Assembly (NCBI GenBank): GCA_011317545.1
Contig: WUJK01000002.1
Location: forward strand, 992,001 to 1,056,000
DNA length: 64,000 nucleotides
Direction: 5' to 3'
Source of the DNA: Coniella vitis
Lineage: Eukaryota; Ascomycota; Sordariomycetes; Diaporthales; Schizoparmaceae
Part shown: piece by piece, positions 1 to 11,375 of the stretch
Layout of the letters: each line of letters begins with the position of its first letter
Position numbering within the stretch: the stretch's first letter is position 1
The notes under the pieces: generated by a model
The model's input: only the letters and a program-made list of their open reading frames with translations
The model's database searches: none
What the model was told of the DNA's origin: nothing
Program-made: the position numbers and the translations under genes

Positions 1-1586
1 GACTCCCGTGTGACTGTCCCTGACTGACGATCGCCAGGCTGGCTGCAAGAGGGAACGCCAGAACGAATATTCCCTCATCCGGCGGCGGTAGTAGTAGTGG
101 CGTTATAGTAGCCCGCGCTGTCTGATGACTTCAAAGTAGCTCCCACGCCTCCTCTCTCTCGGTTAGGCGAGTTTTGCGAGATGTCCGGCGCCCGCGCTGA
201 TGTCGAGATTTCCCAGGCTTGACCCAGTCGGGCATCCGGTTTTGCCCTTCACCCTCCGCTTCCAGCCATCCCAATGCGCTTGCCCATTCGGGCCTCGACT
301 TGCCATCCATCTTGATACTCGGCAACAATAGAGGGCCAGGCGGTGGAATGTCCATTGTCCTCCCTGATGGTTCACAGTTTCATGGTGCATTATGGGCAGG
401 GACACAACAGTAAACAATGGGCTGAGCCTGAGAACAATAGTGAACTGACCTCCTAGTACGCTCTGCTCGATCCATCTTGGGGAAAGGAGCAGACGGCAAT
501 GGTGTGACAGACGAAGCACACGGGCAAATGGGGGCTGGAACCTCAACACCGAGCCCAGCTGCCTGGCTGACACAGACCAGGCAAATATAACAATGCCTCC
601 GAAGTCGAGATTTGGTACTAGCTGGGGACTGGTCTTGGTGCTACCAAGTGAATGTGAAGACTGGTGATAATCAAAGATGGCGATGAATGCTTAGGCTGGA
701 CTAGATACTGAGTGTGAGAATGGCAGCATGTGAATTCGACAAACGACACTTGGGTTTAGGCTGTGACAGGATGAGGCTGCTACATAGTAGGGCTGCTAAG
801 GCTGCATTCACGAAGTTGATGTTGACTGGCAGACTTGGCTGGCTGGCGCGGCTGAATTTCATGACTGACTCAGCAGGGTCTTATCGATAATACCTCCATT
901 GAGAACCCACTCTTTCTCCCATCTACATAAGTACCTAGGTACCTCCCAACCTCAAGGAGTCGTCTTTCAGTCACGGGCCAGATTCCAAATCAGCCCTCTG
1001 CCCACTGTGTAGAAGACATATCTTGATGGGTTGCTATGTAAGTATATGCCATGTATCTTAGATGACTATGCTCGTGATGTAGATCTCAAACCTCCCTGTT
1101 CCCTTCGAAGGCTAGCAGCCTATTTCCATCACCGTTTTGGCTATGACCACTGGCAATTTTGTCAAAAAGAACCAGGCAACCCTCCAGATTCCAGTTTCAC
1201 GTCCACAGGCTTCAAGTCAACAAGTACACAAACCCCCCAGAAGTTGCCTGAGTCTGAAAGAAACGGTGGGTAGCTACGTTTGGCCAAGTATGCATATCAC
1301 GCGCACGATCCACCTAGCGAGGACTTTTTGGTCCATCATCACATCTGGCATGCTCTAATCCTATTCGCCATGATGCTCGCCCATGTCCTTCACAACAACC
1401 TCCGAAACAGCGAGCAAATGCTCTGTCACAACTCTTGCAGTAGCGGCTGGCTCTCTGACTGTCTATACCACAGTCGATATTGCCGACTTCCATTCAGACT
1501 CCACGCCCGCCCAATATCGAAGCAAACAGCTTCACGTCTACTTCTTCACGTGCGTTGCACCCTCCTCCTTCCCCACAGAACCCTCC
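1..1586. other. Gene-poor stretch downstream of hda1
   Basis: No reading frame here looks like a real gene; the frames are short, lack conserved motifs and mostly lack good starts. The part next to 1587 probably holds the 3' UTR of the deacetylase gene, which is transcribed leftwards. A perfect 12-bp palindrome, GTACCTAGGTAC, lies at 931-942 and a TACATAGTA motif at 781-789; both belong to motif families that recur in other intergenic parts of the window. Confidence 0.6.
931..942. repeat. 12-bp palindrome GTACCTAGGTAC
   Basis: The sequence reads the same on both strands. The core TACCTAGGTA recurs at 32836-32845, with near matches at 13100-13116, 55974-55981 and 59526-59535, all outside coding sequence. 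The function is unknown; a protein-binding site or the debris of a short repeat family are both possible. Confidence 0.5.
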
Positions 1587-4125
1587 CTACGACCCCATAC
1601 CGTCATCCTCACTGGTCTCCCGGCTACTTGTCATGCACCGTTCCTGGATAAACTCCTGCACCTCACTCGCATGGCTTCGCATCATAGTATTCAGCCCCGT
1701 CTCGGAGCTGCGAATAACCGTACCAAAGCGCTTTTTACGAACCTTTGCCTCGAGCTTCGGGTCGTTCCAGCATAAGTGATCATTGGTGACGTAGACGCGC
1801 GACTTTTGTCGATACCACGTTGACAGGCTCTCGTCTACATCGGACTTGACAGGACGCAGAACATCGGTGACAAAGTTGATGATACCGCTCAATTTGGATT
1901 TGCAGTCTGGTCGATAAGGTGACGCCGGATGAATCAGCAAAGTTATAAAAAGAAAAGGTAGAGTCTCGAGACAAATTATACATACTTCGGTTCAGAAGGA
2001 GCAGTTTGATGCCAATATAAGCATAGCCAACGCCCATGATGAATACCTCTTCGGCATCGTATAGCTGCAGGTAGTTGTCCCAAAGGTAACACACCAACTC
2101 CATGATTTCTGCTTCGAGTTTGCCTTCGTTGGCGCTGTTAGCACCGGGGACGTGTGGTTGTGAGCCCTGCATTCAGTCAGCAGTCAGCATTGTCTTTTTG
2201 CCATATACACCTTTGTTGGGACGCCGGGGCTTTTGTTTCTTCTTACGGGAGGGTGCCGCGGGATATTGATATCCATAATGCCAAACTTCTTGGAAGCAGC
2301 CCATTCCACGAATCCGCTAACGCCATCCATCTGCCATATAGTCAGCGACTCTGTGTTACCACAGAAAGGATTCAACGAAAGTGCGTGCTATCACTTACTA
2401 CCCAAGCGCTATCAGAGCTCACTGAATTATCCAAGGAATCAGGTTGTGCCACAATCTCAGGCCTGTCAAATGTCAGTCACACACAACGTCGTCAAGACCA
2501 TTTCCGGGGTTAAAGACGTCAAGTCAAACTCACGGGTCATGTATTATCACCAAGATATTTCGCGACGTCTCAATCGACCGCGTAACCAACACCTGATTCT
2601 CATACGTGCGAAACAGTGCTTCCCGCTGGATGTATAACGGATACATGTCGTACTTTTCAGAATATTTCACCATCTGGGACGTCCGCAACGCTTCAAACAA
2701 CCTCTTGCCCTCGTTGCTCTCCACATCGGGCACGTTGATGATGCCAGGCCGCATGCACTCCCAGTACGGTGCGTGGTACGCGCGCACAAGGTCGAGCGTC
2801 TTGTGGGCTTCCTTGTTGATTTTTGGCAGCTGCATGCGCGGCGGCGGATATCCCATTAGCGTTTTGGCCACGGCAAGGGCAGAGTTGGAGATGGCTGTCA
2901 AGTTGTAGCCACCCTCGAGACAGACGGCGACCTTGCCGTCCGCGAGCGACATGAGCATGTGCGTCATGTGAGCGTAGCACTCGGGAGTCACAAAGCATCC
3001 ACCTAGCTCGTCACCGTGGGCAGCATCAAAGCCAGCAGAGATGATGACAAGGTCAGGGTCGAACTCTTGCGCAATGGGCATGATGATTCGCTGGAAGGCA
3101 GCCATGTATTCGCCGTCGCCCATGCCCTGGTCGTGCCAGCCAATGTTGATATTCTTACCCACGCCAGCCTCAGTGCCGCACTTGTCAAGGCCGCCATCAG
3201 GGATGTTGGGGTTGTCAGGCTGGGCAGGGTAGAAGAGGCCATTCTGGTAGACGTGTGTGGAAATGTAGAGCACATTCGGGTCGTCGTAAAAGATATTTTG
3301 AATACCGTTTCCATGATGCACATCCCAATCGAGGATGAGAATCTTGCGACACTTGTCGGGGTACTCGCGCTGGCATGCTCTGGCAGCGATAGGGACGTTG
3401 TTGAACATGCAGAATCCCATGGCACAGTCGTACTCTGCGTGGTGGCCTGGTGGCCGTATAACAGCAAATGCGTTCTTAACGTCGCCTCGGACAACAGCCT
3501 TGCAAGTCTCAATAGCTCCGCCGGCAGAAATCAAGGCAGCCTCGAACGTCATGCTTCCCACGTAGATGGACTCTCGGCCAGCGTCCATGAGCTTGGTGAT
3601 GGCACGTAATTCCTCAGTCGACTTTTTGGACAAGCTTCGCACCCAGGCGTAGTGGCTCGATTGGTGCACAGTGCAGATTTCATCTTCGGTAGCCTCGCGA
3701 GAGGGAATCTTCCACATGTATAGTGTTGGGTTCTTCCGCTTGACCTCTATGGCCTCGGCCTCTGTGCCTTGGAAGATCAGTCCTGCCTGCTTGAACTTGT
3801 GGTAGATGCGCTCTATCCGCCCAGGGTCCTCGGGATGATGTGGCTTGCCTCCAAAGTCGGCATTGGCGTGCAGCTTCATCCTGTCATCGTAGCAGACGCC
3901 CGTGGGAAGCTGTGCGGGCCGTGTTGCTTGTCGTAACTGTAGATCGGTCGAGTCTTGTGGCGTGTCGAGGTCGTCTGTCTCGTCCATTGCCTCGGATGGC
4001 GTGCTGTCGTCAAAGGTCGGCACGCCACTAAACTGTTCCAGGCCGCAGGCTGGATCAACCCCTCCTTTATCGTGCACATCGCCCTCCATGGCAACGTCAC
4101 TATCGACTTCTTGTATGGTAGCCAT
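1587..4125 (-). CDS. hda1: Class II histone deacetylase, Hda1/Clr3 family
   Basis: Zinc-dependent deacetylase that removes acetyl groups from histone tails in the nucleus and supports gene silencing. I read five exons: 4125-2534, 2462-2399, 2330-2247, 2166-1986 and 1906-1587. The phases join without a stop to give 746 residues. The deacetylase domain spans about residues 75-430. It has the HH pair in RPPGHHAE (228-229), zinc ligands D268, H270 and D367, and the transition-state tyrosine in EGGYNL (Y407), so it should be active. The last two fifths match the Arb2-like C-terminal domain of fungal Hda1/Clr3 proteins, which supports the splice choices. The acidic N-terminus before residue 70 is typical of the family. 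The ATG at 4125 opens the only frame leading into the domain. Identity is secure; the exact edges of exons 2 and 3 are less so. Confidence 0.95.
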
Positions 4126-7100
4126 GCCCTACCGTTAATTAACCCGACGGCCACCACGCCACGTAGGTTGGCCGATCGCGCAGAGAATATCTTTGGTGTT
4201 CCCCAGATTATGTCTGCTTCCCGGGTTAGCGCGACATGTGCGTATAATCAAATATGGACCAAGGGAAGAATCAAGACATGTAACGAAGACCCAGGATGAA
4301 TGATTTACCGAGCATTTCCGTAGGAAGGCAATCATGCGAGGGCCACATTGATACCTTTTCCTGCCAATATCAAACGCAGCGGACACAATGCAAGATCCCC
4401 ATGACAAAGAAAAAGAGCCGAAGGAACATCAGGGGCCAGGCAACCTTCCACCACAAAGGGGACAGGAACAACCAGCAAAAGGACAAAGGTGCTCACCGGC
4501 GCATTCATACGTTGACCCCCTTGAGGTCTTATGATCCTGCCGTGGAAACTCCGATACGAAGGTCCATAAAAGACGAAATGGCCTGCGGTAAAGCTCAAGT
4601 CAGACAAGGATGGTTCGTAAGCGCGCTGTTCAAGTGTGTTGCTTATACGTACTTCCTTTGTTGCAGGATGGCGCCGGGCTGCGCGTACAAACCCGTCCAG
4701 AGGGAACGAGCGAGTCGAGAACGACGTGCCAGATGATTGGCAAGCCGCGGTCTGCACACACAGCTGCGTCGGCTGCTTCTGATATGCCAGCCGTCTCCAG
4801 CAAGATCTGGCAAGTTCAGTGTGTCTGCAAAGGCCGAGTCTGGCTGCCTGGGTCTTTGCTACAAGCGGCGTGCGCGCGAAGGTGGTTGTCGCGAAGGGTG
4901 GCTTAATTAGTCGTGATCCCTGTTGTGGTGTGCGAGGTCCAAGATTGCAGCACGCAGGGTCCCAGTGGTTGGTTGAGCCCACCGCGCCGCGCTGTTTGTG
5001 AGAGTAGCCACTGCAGGCCCAGCAACCTGCACTAAGCGGACGGGTCCGCAAGGTAACCACAGGTACTCCCAATACACCTGCTGCACCTGTTTTGGCAGCA
5101 CCTCCAAGGCTAAATAAGCTATTTGATGCCCATCGTACATGTGCTGGCTGTTTGATTCGGCCTTCTACGACGTCGCCCTCATTCATGTATTTTCAGATCA
5201 TAGCAAAGAGTCACGATGTTGCCGCAGATCATATCAAGCAGCTAGATACCCTGCTCAACCCAAGTACCCAACTACGAATACACGCCAAACTGAACTTTGT
5301 AGACGGCAATCCACAACTAGCCAGTAAGAGGCAACATTGCCATTCACCCATCACCTCATTCTCTGCTGTTGGTCGAATTTGGCCCCGTGGGATCGCTGGC
5401 GGTGTTGACTCTGAGCGACGCAGCCAGTCCAGCTCTCTATTTCCACTCTCGTCCTCAACAGCCCAGTCTGCTACGGCCTGGCGGGCGTGGGCCTCGTCCT
5501 TGCGCTTCCACCTCATCAAGTCAGTATGCTGCTGCAAGCTTGAGACGATCCCGCCCGGAGCGATCTTGAGAAGAGTGTTTTGTGTTGCACGAGGGGAAGG
5601 ACTGTAGCGGGACGCTCCGGTAGACCAAAGCAATACTTCTTTATCCCGCACACTTCATAACAGTGTCAATTTGACCCTTGACAGATGGGTGTATGCCCTA
5701 GTGTTCAAGATTGTCAACATTCGTTATCATTGGACTCATCTCACATGTGGTGATGACCTCAAATTTGTACCAAGCAGATCCAGCACCAATACAACTGAGG
5801 TCATCTTTGCTTACCTAGCTCCCTAGAATCCTTTGCGCAGGTTTCAACACATCAAACGCGACTTTTATGTGAGCTGTCTTCCGAAGGTCGCTCAGTTCCA
5901 CCAATTCCACCTGCAGCGAATGTCTCTGCTCCCTTCATAAGGTATAGGCAACGTTGGTTGAGCCCAGTTTCCATGAACGAATTTCGTAAAGGATAACCAA
6001 GGGCACCGGACGTGACGCATCTGCTCCATTTGCTAATCGTTCGGTGGTCTGTAGCCGTAAATGTATCCATAATGCTCCTCACCTTTTTGAAACCATACAA
6101 ACCATTTCGACCCAATTTGCGAAAGTGCTTCTGCCCAATACAACTGCCGGCAAAGGGTCAAAGTCGCATTTTCCAATGGCTCTGGTGGCTTCTCTCCCTT
6201 CAGAGGCCCAGCGCTCGGTGTGATAGAGCTCCGACGAAAGCAGAGGCCCCAGGGGGCTTCGCGGCCGTGTATTCCGGCGACAATATACTGTAGCAGTAGG
6301 CCATGGGGGATGAGGTTATGTTGCATATACCTCAGCACAATTGCCTTACTATGTTCCATGAAGATCTTCTTGGAGGATCTTCCTCAGATATTTGGCTGTT
6401 CGAACATATAACAAAAAGATGCGATAATGCCCAAGTTGTTGAACATTACCCCAAGCACCTTCCACTGCATATGTTTGATGCCTAGTGCGAATCGAGGGCG
6501 TAGAGGTCAGGTTATGATCTCCATGATGAGCCATAAAGTACGACACACTTGATGTCGTGTACTGTAGGCTTTCGGAAAAATAGTCAGTCGTCAGGGCGTC
6601 CAAGCTTTCAAATCCGATGTGAAGATAAGGGAAATTGCCGTACCTGTTCTACAACACACAAAAGACAAATTCCAAGCAGCAAATCGAAGCTCAACACAGC
6701 CTTACCCTCTCGGCTTGCTAGCCTCTCAGTCTTTGTGCAATCAATGGGATGGTGGCCAGATTCCTAGTATGGAATATACAACCTGGACCATTTCAGCGTG
6801 CGCTTCTGTGCTGTGATTTTCCAAAGTATTTGCCTTTCTGGCATGCCATGGTCTGAGAACAGGGAAGAGGATTCCTTGCCTCCTATAAAGTAGACGTTCG
6901 TCTGTGCACACAATGTTTCAGGCGGAGCAAGCTGGTGTTGAGGAGCCTTGTCAGCGATGACAACAAGCCTGTTATTGCCAGACTGAAACTCGTTCATTTT
7001 GCTCGCAGTTGCAAGCCCTCTCTCTCATTGTCATCACTGAGCAAGATCTTCGAAATTTTGGATGATGCATACTGTAGCTAATAGTTCGTATTGCGCGCTA

Positions 7101-7229
7101 GCCTCGCATCCGCGGTCAACAGTTCGTAAATAACGGGTATAGCAAAGCCCCCCTCAATCTCAAATTCTTTTGTGCCAACCTTGAACGCCGTGTTGTGTAT
7201 GATGATATGTAAAAAGGTGGGAAACTCAA
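4126..7229. other. 3.1-kb spacer between hda1 and brx1
   Basis: The end next to 4126 should carry the hda1 promoter, and the end next to 7229 the 3' UTR of brx1. No conserved gene is visible. The one long frame, on the minus strand from an ATG at 5186 to a stop at 4332 (284 codons), has no motif I recognise and unremarkable composition. I treat it as unproven and discuss it among the findings. From about 5650 to 7220 I see nothing coding. Confidence 0.5.
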
Positions 7230-8432
7230 CTAGGAGAAGACAGCCTTTGTGGCCAGAGCATCACTCTTGCCCGCCTCTCCATTTGTCCGCAGCCCAAGCC
7301 TGTCCTTTCTCGAAAGTGCGTCTCCCTTTTGATCCATCCTGACATTATGTCTGCCTGCCTTCCGTTTCCGCAGGTCGGCACGGACCTGGTTCGGCGACAC
7401 AAACTGCTTGTTTTCGTAAATAATAGGCCCGCCAAACGAGCCCTCTTGTATAATGATGGGCGTGCAGACAAATCTCGGCCCAATCTCGACAAGGTTGATA
7501 TCGGTGTCCTTGCTACCCTTGCCGGCCTTCTCCTTCTTCTTGGATTTGCTTGCGTCCATGTCTATGTCGCCGTCCTTGTCGGTTGTCGCGGCTGTCTTTT
7601 CAACCTCGCTGATCTGGTAGTTGCGCACCCATATCTTGCCGTCTGCAACAGTAAAGCCCATGACGTGGTCGACAAAGGGCTTGGACTTGCGCGCTCCTTG
7701 GGGAACTCCAAAGATGTGGTAGAATAGCTCCTTGATCACCATCAAATGGGGGTCCTTGTCGAACGCCGCGTCGAAGGAAAGAACGGGTCGGGATCCCTTT
7801 AGGCAGTTTCCCGTGAAGTGGAGTTCCTCCATGGTGTGCACTATAAGTAATTGAGCGATGGAATTAGCCTCTTGTCAAGTGCGTCTCTCGTTTTGTGCAT
7901 TTGTGTATAATTCTTTGTGCCCTGAACAAGGAACGAAATGCAGCGTAATTATAGGGTTGATCTTACTGTTCTGCACGTGCATCTTGACCGTAGGCCCGTT
8001 TGGCACCTTGCTTGCCCACATATACAAGTCCTGGCCTTTGCGCGCCTCGAAGAAGAGAACATTGTTGCAGTTGTACAGCTCTGCCAACTCGTTGAGTTGG
8101 TACAGCTTTGACTTGGAATCGAACTTTGCGTCTTTGCGCCCGTGGGGCATCATGGCAGCCAGATCGTTGAGCAGGTGTCGGTGACTACGACATTGAAGAT
8201 AATTCCAAATTAGCAAGCGTGCGCAAGAACAAGACGAACATGGTAGTGAATGCATATATCAGGCAATCCATCGGTGCTTTGGGAGGGAGCAATGCATGCA
8301 AACGTACCGGTAGGTGACGCCTCTCGACGAGAGAACCAGCACCCTCTGCTTGTTCTTCCTGGGACCGTTCTTGGTGGTCTCGCCATCTTGTGAGGCCGTA
8401 GCCTTGTTGAGAGACTTGTAGACGGTCGCCAT
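7230..8432 (-). CDS. brx1: Ribosome biogenesis protein Brx1 (Brix domain)
   Basis: Nucleolar assembly factor of the 60S ribosomal subunit. There are three exons: 8432-8308, 8184-7967 and 7840-7230. They join in phase to give 317 residues. The first exon ends in the strand that opens the Brix domain (VLVLSSRGVTYR). The second carries RHLLNDLAAMMPHGRKD, a hallmark of Brx1, and the third EELHFTGNCLKGSRP and GPRFVCTPI. The C-terminus ends in a short basic stretch and KAVFS, close to the usual end of the family. An insert of acidic and lysine-rich residues lies about two thirds along and is common in fungal orthologues. Length is normal. The gene lies in tandem with the Rab11 gene, about 2 kb downstream of it on the same strand. 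Confidence 0.95.
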
Positions 8433-10381
8433 TTTGTTGTCCTGGACGAATTAGGGCGCCAATGAAAGAATGCGAATTCGGTATTATGGGATATGGTCTT
8501 GATGCTTCTCCAGGCGCATTCGGGAAGAGAATCGCAGCCAGTGTCGTCAAAAAATTGACCTAGGATTCCCGATAAGATAAGCGTTCTGCATTAGCGCAGA
8601 ACTCCCCCTTGCTCTTACAAAGCCAGCAGGAGGGAATCTGGGGGGGTCTTCTGCAATCCATTTCCCCTACCATACCTACTATGTATACCTGCTGGATTGG
8701 GACAGACGTCCATAGTGAGCACAGTGCAAGAAAAGACGGAGCGGTATGGAAAAAGGGTGCACATGTGGGCTTTCTTCCCACAAGTTCCATGCTGTCACTG
8801 CAGTCAAGGTGGGGACATACTGAGCCTAGTAGCGGCTATTCCCAGCGAAGCGCAGCATGGTACTCGGAGTGGCCGTACACCGTACTGTCGTGAAGTGCCT
8901 ACTGCTATGTATGTATAGTGACATTCTGTTTGCATAACCACCTCCATTTACATAGTATAACTTAGCTTGGCATAGCTGCAGACTTACTCTCGTCATATAT
9001 GGAAAGTTGCAGAAGATGCTTGGGAAAATGTTCTGGTGCGTTGGGACTTGGAACGCTCTCAAGAGAGCCTATCTAATCACTTCGTACAATGAGGGAATAG
9101 ATAAGTTCATAGTATCGCGTAAAACAAAGGTTTACGCATACTTACAAGTGCTAAACACAGCTTGTTTCCCCCTCCCCCTTTCCCCTTTCCCCCTCAAACG
9201 TCAAAAGAAAGCGTTGTACGCTTTGCTTTCAGGACTTCCGAGTCTTCCAAGAAGCAGCGCAACAAGGGGAGCAAAGTCCACCAATAGAGACAATAAAGGA
9301 GCGGTATCACTACACATGCACTCCTGCTCAGCGACGCAAGGCTCCAGGCGGAAGAAAGCCTCGTGTGAATGCAGCCGGCGAACTTGGCCTGGTGAATGGT
9401 ACACCTTTTGACGGCTGATAGAAGGGTCCTAGGTCTATTCTGTATGTTGGGTTATTTGCGTCTTGAGGACAAATTGATTGATATGTTCTGGTGTGTTATG
9501 CGTTTCTTGTGTTTCTTTTTCTTTTTTCTCCGGATGATAAGGTTCGAGATGCGTAGGAGTGATTGCATTTTTCAGACAGATTTGCGCGAATTCGGGGCAC
9601 ACTGGGTAGGCCGTCTCGCTACCGTGGCCTTGAATTAGGAAACAATAGTCGGAGGATGTGGCTGACAATGGCTTTGAGAGTTTGATCGAGTTTTCCAATT
9701 CGGGCTTCAGAACGGCATGGTGCATTGCTTCGAAGAGGCCAAAATAGCAAGAAGAATGATGCCCTTGGCTGGCATGTTCTACCCTGCTGCGTCTTGACAC
9801 AGTGATTGCTAGTATTACCACCTGAAAGCTGGTTCAGTTGGGAGACCTGTCGCTGCTGTTGAAACCCTCTTCAACGAGACTCGAGGATGTCCTTTCTTCC
9901 ATAAGTACAGAGAGCGATACATCTTGCGTGTGTATTCGTATCACGTCTTTGGTGGTACAGCACATACTCTTCCACAGACGACAAGCCGTACTCTTCGAAA
10001 TACTTTTCTTGCTTGCAAGTACGAATAAAAACTGCGTATACGAGGCGTAGAACGTCTTTCATAGCTACATTAACACCCTATTAACACAACAGACACTCGG
10101 AAGATGCAACAAGACAAGAATAATAAAAAAATAATAAAAAGAACAAGTGGCATGGGCCCCTAACAGTTGAGGAAACAAATCGTCAAAATAAACCCCGCAA
10201 CCCAAGCGAGACCCCCGGTCTGCAGATCCATAATCTCATAGCCTAGCTTTGTGTGTTGTGGCTGCTTCTCGTTCTACCCGCGCCCAGACATTTGTTCCTT
10301 CATATGTGACACCATGTAAGATCATGAACTTCGTGCACAGTTTCAACCAGCTCTTGCGAGTGCTTCTTTTCTTTTCGCGTC
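8433..10381. other. Spacer between brx1 and the Rab11 gene
   Basis: It holds the brx1 promoter near 8433 and the 3' UTR of the Rab11 gene near 10381. Two TACATAGTA-type motifs lie at 8677-8685 and 8949-8957. An A-rich run of short AATAA and AAAA units occurs at about 10120-10142. No protein-coding frame has support. Confidence 0.5.
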
Positions 10382-11375
10382 TTAACAGCACTTTCCTGCA
10401 GCCTTGGAGGCATCTTCGGGCTGCTTGCTCAAGGAGATGTTTGTGCCTGCTCCGATTTGGGCCTGTGCACCGTCGCCGCTGTCGAGAGCTTTGCTGGATA
10501 CGATCCGGTAGATTTCTATTGAATTAAAAAACAGGTGATTAGCGGCCCGTCACCCCGTCAAACACAATAGCTGCTCTGAAAGGGGAGGAGAAAGTCGGTT
10601 CGCACCTGTCAAAATGTTCTGGAAGGCCAGCTCTACGTTGCTGGCGTCGAGAGCAGAAGTCTCGATGAAAGAAAGGTGGTTCTCGCCTAGACAGTTGTCA
10701 ATAAACTCAGTTGCCCTTTGGATGTAGGCGAGTCTCGGTGCCAGGACTCACTCGCAAATGCCTTGGCCTCCTCTGTTGGAACAGCTCTCAGATGCCGCAA
10801 ATCGCTCTTGTTTCCCACCAGCATGATAACAATATTGGCATCGGCGTGATCGCGCAATTCCTTAAGCCATCGTGTGACGTTCTCATATGTCTGGTGCTTG
10901 CTGATGTCATAGACGAGCAGTGCGCCGACGGCGCCTCGGTAGTAGGCAGAGGTGATGGCGCGGTAGCGCTCTTGGCCGGCAGTATCCCAAATCTGCGCCT
11001 TGATGGTCTTGGAGTCGACTTGGATGGAGCGCGTGGCGAATTCGACACCGATGGTGGACTTGGAGTCGAGGTTGAACTCGTTCCGGGTGAATCGACTCAA
11101 CAGATTGGACTTTCCGACACCAGAGTCTCCGATCAAAACAACTGCAAGAAGAAATCGAACCGCAGGGTTAGCTTTTGGCACGTGGGCAAAAGGGAGCAGC
11201 AGCAGAAGGCAGTTGCGCAGCAGATTGGTTTCGAGCGGTTACTATCGTACCCTTGAAGAGAAACTGGAAGGCGAGAAAGGCAGTGTCAGCGCAAGGCAAG
11301 CAGGGCAAATAAGAGGTCAAAGGGAGCGAGGGGTCTGGGACTGCCAAGACTAACATCGTACTCGTCGTTGGCCAT
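10382..11375 (-). CDS. ypt31: Rab11/Ypt31-type small GTPase
   Basis: GTP switch of recycling endosomes and late Golgi that directs secretory vesicles, important for hyphal tip growth. I read five exons: 11375-11355, 11263-11251, 11141-10752, 10686-10606 and 10515-10382. They give 212 residues. The first exon encodes only MANDEYD and the second is a 13-nt microexon supplying FLFK; together they restore the conserved start MANDEYDFLFKVVLIGDSG. The GTPase boxes are intact: GDSGVGKS, the switch I threonine in STIGVEF, WDTAGQE, NKSD and ETSALD. The protein ends in KCC, the double-cysteine signal for geranylgeranylation. The Rab11 assignment rests on the N-terminus, the switch regions and QNILTEIYRIVS. 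Open-frame prediction alone would miss exons 1, 2, 4 and 5. Confidence 0.95.

Noticed and set aside
1280..1775. Plus-strand frames of 123-130 codons left of hda1
   Set aside because: Overlap in several frames, no motifs, and partly antisense to hda1's last exon.
9541..9560. GGTTCGAGATGC, resembling a tRNA B box
   Set aside because: No matching A box or cloverleaf stems could be built around it.
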